DNA of 38,588 bases, taken from positions 1-38,588 of the forward strand of contig DDLX01000025.1 in NCBI GenBank assembly GCA_002340355.1. Direction: 5' to 3'. Position 1 is the first letter of the stretch, and every line of letters begins with the position of its first letter. Origin of the DNA: Cytophagales bacterium UBA2561. Lineage in GTDB: Bacteria > Bacteroidota > Bacteroidia > Cytophagales > Thermoflexibacteraceae. Positions 32,185 through 38,588 of the stretch are shown one piece after another. A model generated the notes under the pieces. It was not told the DNA's origin. It ran no database searches and saw nothing but the letters and a program-made list of their open reading frames with translations. Position numbers and translations under genes: made by a program.

Positions 32185-34467
32185 ATGGAAAAAAAGTTTC
32201 TACTCCTTATTTGGGGAATGTTTTTAGTCGCTTCAGGTTTTGCTCAAACTGGAGTTTTGAAAGGAAGAATTACCCTTCCCAATCAACAACCTGTAGAACT
32301 ACTAAATGTGGGTTTTCAGGGTACAAATATTGGGACAGCAACCGACTCTACAGGGAATTATCATATTGAAAAAGTACCATTTGGAAATTATATCTTACAG
32401 GTTTCTGGAGTTGGTTATCAAAAATTTACCCAGAGAATTACTATAAATTCCTCTAAACCTTTAGTTATTAATATAGAAATTAAAGAAAATTTAGGCGAAA
32501 GGTTAGACGAGGTTGTTGTTACAGGAACGATGAAAGCCGTTTCTAAACTCGAATCGCCCGTTCCTGTTGAGCTTTACACACCTGCTTTTTTCAAAAAAAA
32601 TCCAACTCCTGTTCTACTCGAAGCTCTACAAATTGTAAATGGTGTTCGCCCTCAACTCAATTGTTCAGTTTGTAATACAGGCGATATTCATATCAATGGT
32701 ATGGAAGGCGCATACACCATGATTCTGATTGATGGAATGCCCATAGTAAGCGGACTATCAACGGTTTATGGAATGAGTGGAATTCCTAATAGTATGATTG
32801 ATCGAATTGAAATCGTAAAAGGACCTGCTTCTACCTTATATGGGTCGGAAGCTGTAGCAGGATTAATCAACGTAATTACTAAAAATCCAGAAGGTGCGCC
32901 TTTAGTTTCTTTCGATATAATGGGTTCGACTTGGCAAGAATATAATGTAGATTTCTCATATAAATTAAAAACAAAAAAATTAAGTAATCTACTGGGAATC
33001 AACTATTTTAATTATGAAAACCCGATAGATAATAATAATGATAATTTTACTGATATTACACTCCAAGACCGTATTTCTATTTTTAATAAATTGAGTTTAC
33101 AACGAAAGAATAACCGAATTGCTTCTTTGGCTTTTCGTTATGTTTATGAAGACCGTTGGGGTGGTGAATTAAATTGGAAAGCTCCCAAACATCGAGGCGG
33201 AGATGAGATTTATGGTGAGTCAATTTATACCGATAGAGCTGAGCTAATTGGAAGTTATCAGTTGCCTATTCAATCACAAAAAATGTTATTTAACTTCTCT
33301 TTAAATAGTCATAATCAAAATTCTGTTTATGGAGATACTCAATATAATGCTATTCAAAGAATTGGTTTTGGTCAATTACTTTGGGATAAAAAATGGAGTA
33401 AAACTCATGATATTTTGATGGGTCTGACCATGCGCTATACTTATTACGATGACAATACACCTGCCACACGTTCAGGAACTGAGAGCAACTATAAAAACAA
33501 ACCCGATGAAATCGTACTCCCTGGTATTTTTCTACAAGATGAGATTAGAATAAGTGATGAAACCCGTCTTTTAGTAGGTGCAAGGTACGATTATCATTCT
33601 GAACATGGAAATATTTTTTCTCCCCGAATTAATCTAAAATGGTCGCCAAATCGTGATAATATCTTTCGATTGAGTGCAGGAAATGGCTTCCGAGTTGTCA
33701 ATTTATTTACTGAGGATCACGCCGCTACAAGTGGAGACCGTCAGGTAATTATTGAAGAAGAATTAAATCCTGAAAAATCCTTCAATGTTAATTTAAATTA
33801 TCAAAAATTTATAAATTTCAATAAAGGATTTGTCTCTTTGGATGGAACTGTATTTTATACTTATTTTACGAACAAAATTATTGCGGATTACGATACCGAT
33901 CCCAATTCCATTTTTTATAATAACTTGGATGGACATGCTATATCACAAGGAGTTACATTAAATACGAACTGGAATTTTGATTTTCCTTTGCGAATTAACG
34001 CAGGAATTACTTTAATGGATGTTTATGAAACTGAACCAACTCCAGATGGTGGAGAAGAAAAAATTTGGCAAGTGCAAACGGAGCGTATTTCAGGTACATT
34101 TACAGTAAGTTATACTTTTACTAAAGCCCAAATCACATTAGATTATTCGGGAAATTTTTACGGAAAAATGCGTTTGCCTATTCTCGAAAATGATTATCGT
34201 CCTGAATACTCCAAGCCATTTAGTTTACAGAATATCCAAATTACCAAGAAGTTTAGAAATGGTTTAGAAATTTATGGAGGAATCAAGAATCTATTGAATT
34301 TCACTCCTTCGGGCGATATTTTGATGCGCGCCTTTGATCCTTTCGATAAAACGGCGGATGATCCTGTCAATAATCCGAATGGTTATACTTTCGATGCAAA
34401 TTACAACTATGCGCCTAATCAGGGGATTCGAGGTTTTTTTGGTATTCGTTATTCCTTTGATGGATAA
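32185..34467 (+). CDS. TonB-dependent outer-membrane receptor
   Basis: 760 residues from ATG 32185; an in-frame GTG at 32170 adds five residues but the ATG gives a clean signal peptide (MEKKFLLLIWGMFLVASGFA). Then come a carboxypeptidase-regulatory-like domain (about 22-105, GRITLPNQQPVELLNVGFQG), the plug (about 115-235, IDGMPIVSG, IEIVKGPASTLYGSEAVAGL) and a 22-strand-type barrel to the end. The plug contains NCSVCNTGDI, a Cys-x-x-Cys that is uncommon in siderophore receptors and could contact a metal. It would import an iron complex, heme or another metal-ligand with TonB energy. The substrate is not determined. A terminator follows. Confidence 0.92.
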   Translation: MEKKFLLLIWGMFLVASGFAQTGVLKGRITLPNQQPVELLNVGFQGTNIGTATDSTGNYHIEKVPFGNYILQVSGVGYQKFTQRITINSSKPLVINIEIKENLGERLDEVVVTGTMKAVSKLESPVPVELYTPAFFKKNPTPVLLEALQIVNGVRPQLNCSVCNTGDIHINGMEGAYTMILIDGMPIVSGLSTVYGMSGIPNSMIDRIEIVKGPASTLYGSEAVAGLINVITKNPEGAPLVSFDIMGSTWQEYNVDFSYKLKTKKLSNLLGINYFNYENPIDNNNDNFTDITLQDRISIFNKLSLQRKNNRIASLAFRYVYEDRWGGELNWKAPKHRGGDEIYGESIYTDRAELIGSYQLPIQSQKMLFNFSLNSHNQNSVYGDTQYNAIQRIGFGQLLWDKKWSKTHDILMGLTMRYTYYDDNTPATRSGTESNYKNKPDEIVLPGIFLQDEIRISDETRLLVGARYDYHSEHGNIFSPRINLKWSPNRDNIFRLSAGNGFRVVNLFTEDHAATSGDRQVIIEEELNPEKSFNVNLNYQKFINFNKGFVSLDGTVFYTYFTNKIIADYDTDPNSIFYNNLDGHAISQGVTLNTNWNFDFPLRINAGITLMDVYETEPTPDGGEEKIWQVQTERISGTFTVSYTFTKAQITLDYSGNFYGKMRLPILENDYRPEYSKPFSLQNIQITKKFRNGLEIYGGIKNLLNFTPSGDILMRAFDPFDKTADDPVNNPNGYTFDANYNYAPNQGIRGFFGIRYSFDG

Positions 34468-34504
34468 TAGAGTAGGTTGTAAAAAATATCTAGTCTCATA
34501 AATA

Positions 34505-34538
34505 AAGCCCTCCAAAAGTCTTGACTATTTGGAGGCTT
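34505..34538 (+). terminator. Terminator after the TonB receptor gene
   Basis: AAGC-C-CTCCAAA (34505-34516) pairs with TTTGGAG-GCTT (34528-34538), with one bulged C, followed by AATTTC. It lies 37 bases beyond the stop codon. From here to 34626 no gene is seen. Confidence 0.75.
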
Positions 34539-34626
34539 AATTTCTGATTATCAATTTTTTTGTTAACTATTTTTTAAATTTTCTTAGTACATGATAAAAT
34601 GATTTATTAAACTAATTTTTATATTC

Positions 34627-34902
34627 CTACACACCAAAAACAAAATCAGATGCCAGACCCCGTCTTGGATTTGCTGATGTAGGCGATAATAAAATACAGT
34701 TGGAAAGATTGAGGGAAACATGGTTCAACAGAAAATCTACCAACACAAGTACCAAAGCTTTAAAACCATCTAATTCGCCAAAGGCTCGCTCAATGACAAA
34801 ACGATGTTGATAAAAAGCAGGAGTTGAGCTGTTGTACAGTACAGGTTTACAGCTTAGTGCGCTATGCTCCACACGAAGGCGAACGGGTAGATTATTGTTC
34901 AT
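34627..34902 (-). pseudogene. Transposase C-terminal remnant (IS5/IS4-like)
   Basis: 91 codons on the minus strand. YQHRFVIERAFGELDGFKAL resembles the C-terminal ...RF.IER.F..LD.FK.L motif of DDE transposases of the IS5/IS4 type, where the Glu of the catalytic triad lies in IER. The sequence before and after does not match, and the usual 300 or more residues are absent. It overlaps the end of the OmpA-like gene by 11 bases. It is probably dead debris of an insertion that rearranged this locus. Confidence 0.5.
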
Positions 34903-35497
34903 AACATGGTTTATACATAATTGAGCAGGATACTCTTCTATTTATTTCTTCATTGATTATTGAATTATTTGGAACTAAAGGAGTAGTGTCTCCGAAGTAT
35001 TCAATTTTAATACGACTTGAATTGACACCATGTGAAATCAAGTAATGTTTTACTGCTAAAACTCTCCTCTTTGATAACTCATAAGGATTTGTTTCACTAG
35101 GTGTGGCATATCCTTCTAATTTTAATTTAATTATGGAGTTGGATTCTTTTAGAAAAGCTATTATATTATGACAACTAATTATAGATTTGTGATTATGGAG
35201 AATAGCTTCCTGCAAATGCTCATTTTGTGTAGACTTAGGGATATTTGGAGAAAAATTAATATCATCAAAAGATATATTAACAGCAGAATCTTGTAATCGA
35301 ATAGTAATCTCTAATTTGTCTTTATTTTTAGATAAATCAATTTCTTCAATTCCTTCTGGATAACATGGTTGACTGTTGATTTCAAGTTCTGATGTAGTAA
35401 CTACATATTTGTGTCCTTTTTTTAGAAAAATGTAGTATTGTCCAACACCAATTTTTTGATAGAGTTTCTTTCCAAGTCCTGTCTTAGAGTCTATCAT
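34892..35497 (-). CDS. OmpA-like C-terminal domain protein, N-terminally short
   Basis: 201 residues. The C-terminal part (about 120-195) is an OmpA-type peptidoglycan-binding domain: IKLKLEGYATPSETNPYELS, then KRRVLAVKHYLISHG, IKIEYFGDTTP and EEINRRVSCS. The N-terminal part (IDSKTGLGKKLYQKIGVGQY, FLKKGHKYVVTT) looks like the end of a carboxypeptidase-regulatory-like domain. There is no signal peptide, so the gene is likely the 3' part of a longer outer-membrane OmpA-family gene cut at its 5' end. If translated it would stay in the cytoplasm. Confidence 0.68.
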   Translation of the reverse strand: MIDSKTGLGKKLYQKIGVGQYYIFLKKGHKYVVTTSELEINSQPCYPEGIEEIDLSKNKDKLEITIRLQDSAVNISFDDINFSPNIPKSTQNEHLQEAILHNHKSIISCHNIIAFLKESNSIIKLKLEGYATPSETNPYELSKRRVLAVKHYLISHGVNSSRIKIEYFGDTTPLVPNNSIINEEINRRVSCSIMYKPCYEQ

Positions 35498-35696
35498 TTA
35501 TATAATCTACTATCTTAATCATAATTTTGCTAAGGTCGTGTGAAGGCTCTGATTTTTGACCAAAAATCAAATTTGGATATAACAAAAAAATAAATATATA
35601 TTTGTTCATTAGACATTATCGCGTTCTCTGGGTCTTTTTGTCGGCTGTGAGACATAAGCCAACGGCGATTTTAAAGTACTAAAAATAAATTGTGAT

Positions 35697-35906
35697 AAAG
35701 TGGACGGTATATGGGAAAGTCGCGTAAGTGATTCGGAAAAAGGGAACTGATTTTATGACGATTAATTATCGGTATGATGGCTCAGGGAATCGGGTGATGA
35801 AATTACGTTCACGACCACCCATTACATTCGGGATGCCACAGGAAATATCATGGCGACCTACACCAATCGGCAAGTACAAGAATTAAATATTTATGGCAGT
35901 TCTTGA
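35697..35906 (+). pseudogene. Degraded Rhs core segment
   Basis: Pieces of an Rhs repeat core appear in different frames: KWTVYGKVA then a stop, GTDFMTINYRYDGSGNRVM in another, and HYIRDATGNIMATYTNRQVQ in the frame of the following gene, ending NIYGSS before TGA at 35904-35906. The expected sequence is GSSRLG, so the stop is probably an Arg codon CGA turned TGA. The same core is better kept at 38380-38588. The 200 bases upstream (35498-35696) show no gene. Confidence 0.8.
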
Positions 35907-36011
35907 TTAGGTACTTACAAAGTCCCTTATGAACCTGACCCCACGGATCCCAATAAACAGATTCAAAAAGATGACTTCCACAAACTTATCCTTGGAAGAC
36001 AAAATTATGAA

Positions 36012-37862
36012 TTGACCAATCATCTCGGAAATGTTTTAGCAGTTATATCCGATAAAAAAATCTTGAATGGGAGTACATTTGAAGCCAATGTCATTTCTGC
36101 AAATGACTATTATCCCTTTGGGATGACGATAAAAAGTAGATCTTTTTCAAATGGTTATAAATTTGGGTTCCAAGGAAAATTTGCAGAAAAAGATGCCGAA
36201 ACAGGATGGAATAGTTTCAAGTTAAGGATGAATGACCCAGAGACCACCCGCTGGCTTTCCAGAGATCCTTATGAGCAATTTATCCTCTCACCTTACTTGT
36301 CATTTTTGAATAATCCTATATTACACATAGATGTTGATGGTGGTTGGATACCTAAAGTAGATCACCAAGGAAATATAGTTTTGGAAGCAGAAGAAGGAAA
36401 TAATGTAAAAAGCCTGATGAACTATTTTGGTTCTAAAAAGGAAATCAAAAGATTTCTCCGCTCTTTTACTATAAAAAAATTTAAAGCAGGTGATAAAGTA
36501 CCCCTATCAGAAACAGTTTTCTCTAAAACAATAAAACATTCCAAGAAAAATCCTGGACTTTATAATAGGAACAACCTGAATTATAATTGTATGACAGGCG
36601 CAATGGCTACGGTATGTGAAAAAGAACCAGATTATAAAGAAAAATACAAGACAACAGATGTAGAAATACAGAATGAATTTGGGGAGTTTCTTGATAAAAG
36701 TTATGTTAAAAAACCAAAAGAAGATAATAAAGTGGTTGGGAGAACTTTATTGGTCTTTCAAGACGATGGCTTTACAGGTGATATAGACAATCTACTGGGA
36801 ATGAAATGTCAAAATGCACATGTCGCTGTTTATTTTGGTAGCTCCAAAGATGGAAAATGGGATAAAATTTATTCTAAGCACTATCGACAATGGAGATCTG
36901 TGTCAGAATTTAAAGAAGGTGGGGAATACCGTATCTCAGATAATCAACTTGGACGGTTTTTCTCCATTGACCCACTTGCCAGCAAATATCCTTGGAACAG
37001 TGTTTATGCTTTCTCCGAAAATCGTTTGATTGATGGGATTGAATTAGAAGGTTTAGAAGTATTTTTATTAACTGATGCGCTACTACCAACACCTGATGGG
37101 ATACAATTAGGAGACAGAAGTCGTCCACTTATGACTAAAAGTGACGCCAGAGAAGTTGCCATTATAGGAGCTATCGCCGTAGACTTACGCTTTAATAGAG
37201 GAAGATTTACCAAACAAATCCTCAAAAATCCGACTACGTGGTTCAATACTACATTCCAAATAGGAAGCAATGTAGCCAAGTCATATGATACGAGTGTAAA
37301 TTTTAGAGAACAAAACTGGAGAGGAATTGGTACTAATGTACTATATAATCATGATTTTACAGGCACACTTGCTGCAGGATTAGGCAAGGGACATATGTTT
37401 TCTCTCAGAAATGTAGGTTTAGTTGTTTTTGATTCTCATGTTGATTTTACACTAGAGTCAGGTGCTTCCGCAGCAAAATACTTAGGGGGAACTAAATTCA
37501 ATTATCAAGTTGGTACAGATTTCGTATTTGGATTAATTTCAAATTCTACCTTACGTGGTGTAGATGGTAAAGCATACGGGACATTTACTAACCTTGCTTA
37601 CACCAATATTCTGGCTCCTACCATAGGTGAAGGCACAAAATCCTTTTTCAATTATTATTGGTACATGAGTTCTTTACAGAAAACTCATACAGTCAAGAAA
37701 GGAGAAAGTATTTGGGGAATTAGCCATAAATATGGACTGACTCCCAAACAGTTATTAGAAATAAATAACATTGAGTCAGAGACAGATAAAGATGGTAATC
37801 TGAATGCCAAAAATCCAATTCTTCCTGGGCAAGAACTAAAAATCCTTCGAAATAATGAATAA
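36012..37862 (+). CDS. Rhs-family C-terminal fragment with two stacked tip domains and LysM
   Basis: 616 residues from TTG 36012; the frame is open from 35907 and the true start was lost with the upstream core. Residues 1-112 are an Rhs core end (NHLGNVLAVISDKK, NDYYPFGM, MNDPETTRWLSRDP). A first tip at about 113-307 has Cys193 (YNCMTGAMAT) and His270 (NAHVAVYFG), a pattern like NlpC/P60-type hydrolases. Then a second core end appears (LGRFFSIDPLASKYPWNS, about 313-348), followed by a second tip (350-555) of unknown type and a LysM domain (about 557-612, HTVKKGESIWGISHKYGLTP). The stacking fits recombination of a new tip into an old one. Probably no longer displayed on a full Rhs protein; expression is uncertain. 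Confidence 0.75.
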   Translation: MTNHLGNVLAVISDKKILNGSTFEANVISANDYYPFGMTIKSRSFSNGYKFGFQGKFAEKDAETGWNSFKLRMNDPETTRWLSRDPYEQFILSPYLSFLNNPILHIDVDGGWIPKVDHQGNIVLEAEEGNNVKSLMNYFGSKKEIKRFLRSFTIKKFKAGDKVPLSETVFSKTIKHSKKNPGLYNRNNLNYNCMTGAMATVCEKEPDYKEKYKTTDVEIQNEFGEFLDKSYVKKPKEDNKVVGRTLLVFQDDGFTGDIDNLLGMKCQNAHVAVYFGSSKDGKWDKIYSKHYRQWRSVSEFKEGGEYRISDNQLGRFFSIDPLASKYPWNSVYAFSENRLIDGIELEGLEVFLLTDALLPTPDGIQLGDRSRPLMTKSDAREVAIIGAIAVDLRFNRGRFTKQILKNPTTWFNTTFQIGSNVAKSYDTSVNFREQNWRGIGTNVLYNHDFTGTLAAGLGKGHMFSLRNVGLVVFDSHVDFTLESGASAAKYLGGTKFNYQVGTDFVFGLISNSTLRGVDGKAYGTFTNLAYTNILAPTIGEGTKSFFNYYWYMSSLQKTHTVKKGESIWGISHKYGLTPKQLLEINNIESETDKDGNLNAKNPILPGQELKILRNNE

Positions 37863-38274
37863 AAATATGTTTCATAACATGAAAATATTGTTCAAAAAAT
37901 ATGAGCAAGTAATAGGATTTATATGTACTGTATTATTTCTTGTATTTATTTTTAATTATGGTAATAAATATAGAAATGAAATACTATTGTACGCTAAATA
38001 TACAGTAGGTACAGTATTAAACCCAACGAGTAGCTTAGACCACAAATATATGTATATGGTGGATGGCGTGAAGTACTATGGAACCGTTAGAGAACGTGTT
38101 AATTTCCAAAAACGGAATTACATCAAATATGGTGATAAATTCTGGGTAGTTTATTCTTTTAAAAATCCAAAAAAAAGTTATCTTTTAAAACATCGTAAAT
38201 ACACTGAAAACACCAAATTTCCAGATAAAGTGATTAAAGAGGATTTAACTTGGTTTCGCATTTTTAGCTATTAG
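37855..38274 (+). CDS. Small membrane protein, candidate immunity protein of the Rhs tip
   Basis: 139 residues; its ATG overlaps the end of the Rhs gene by 8 bases, so translation is likely coupled. One membrane helix at about 19-36 (VIGFICTVLFLVFIFNYG), then a basic soluble part rich in Tyr and Lys. Position right after an Rhs tip and before another Rhs core piece is where immunity genes usually lie. No family match is known to me, so immunity is inference from place alone. Confidence 0.6.
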   Translation: MNKNMFHNMKILFKKYEQVIGFICTVLFLVFIFNYGNKYRNEILLYAKYTVGTVLNPTSSLDHKYMYMVDGVKYYGTVRERVNFQKRNYIKYGDKFWVVYSFKNPKKSYLLKHRKYTENTKFPDKVIKEDLTWFRIFSY

Positions 38275-38588
38275 AGTGAAAGAGTCACTTCTCCCCTATC
38301 TGACGCAAGCATTGAGCCGTTCATTTCTTTGACCCAAGTAGCTAATGATGATGAAATTGGAAATCTCATTTATTCCGCCGAAAACAAAGACGGGAAAACC
38401 ATTCAGGATTCAATTCATTGGACCATTTACGGTAAAGTCAGCCAATCGGGTAAAGAAAATCAGTTTCTAACCATTCATTATCAGTATGATGCCACTGGAA
38501 ACCGTGTCCAAAAGGCAGTTAGTCGAAATAACTTCACAACTATAACTCATTATGTCCGTGATGCTTCGGGGAATATTTTAGCTACATA
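38275..38588 (+). pseudogene. Rhs core segment, open at the window edge
   Basis: From 38275 the frame is open to the end: NLIYSAENKDGKTIQD, IHWTIYGKVSQ, IHYQYDATGNRVQK, HYVRDASGNILATY. These are Rhs repeat-core motifs and match the degraded segment at 35697-35906. It has no start codon and begins directly after the stop of the small membrane gene, in the same frame. It is a displaced core/tip unit downstream of the first one, as in Rhs arrays with orphan tips. The rest lies outside the window. Confidence 0.72.

Noticed and set aside
1..38588. CRISPR array, rRNA or prophage
   Set aside because: No regularly spaced repeats, no rRNA sequence and no phage structural genes were seen.

Overview
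The window is AT-rich bacterial DNA that reads best as a member of the Bacteroidota, probably of the Cytophagales type. Five things point there: promoters of the TTG / TAnnTTTG type, genes without Shine-Dalgarno sequences, a DNA polymerase III alpha subunit carrying an N-terminal proofreading exonuclease, a TonB-dependent receptor with a carboxypeptidase-regulatory-like N-terminus, and a bacillithiol enzyme (BshA). No genus can be named from the sequence alone.

Layout. 1-1066: two tandem small HTH regulators (the second frameshifted), a short mobile repeat and a terminator. 1090-10956: ordinary chromosome with aspS, a large TPR-GAF histidine kinase, an EamA transporter, glutamine-dependent NAD synthetase, an exported protein and a HAD phosphatase. 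11020-13851: accessory stretch with a second copy of the mobile repeat, two tandem copies of a divergent module (small acidic protein facing an HTH regulator), a nuclease/transposase relic and a STAS-like protein. 13921-16614: a lipoprotein cluster with a tandem duplication and an HEXXH-containing lipoprotein. 16869-22617: a dead copy of the small acidic gene, then dnaE interrupted in frame by a 403-residue intein. 22734-26440: a third divergent module and a CHAT protease-TPR gene with small neighbours. 26654-30399: a tRNA-Glu gene interrupted in its anticodon stem, a reduced-RING/TerD-like protein and a transsulfuration enzyme. 30538-34467: bshA and a TonB receptor. 34627-38588: a decayed region with a transposase relic, an OmpA-like fragment and an Rhs array with two stacked C-terminal tips and a candidate immunity gene.

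Three observations deserve most attention. First, the tRNA-Glu(UUC) at 26692-26836 becomes a perfectly paired 73-nt tRNA if 72 nt are removed from between positions 29 and 30 of the anticodon stem, and a consensus promoter precedes it. Second, a repeated module pairs an HTH regulator having a C-terminal coiled coil with a divergent small acidic protein. In the two tandem copies a conserved dyad overlaps the small gene's promoter, and in those copies the DNA-binding halves have diverged while the coiled coils stayed alike. Third, a 143-174 bp MITE-like element occurs twice, in opposite orientations, with terminal inverted repeats and 9-bp target duplications.

Functions are read from motifs by eye. 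No database search or folding program was run.
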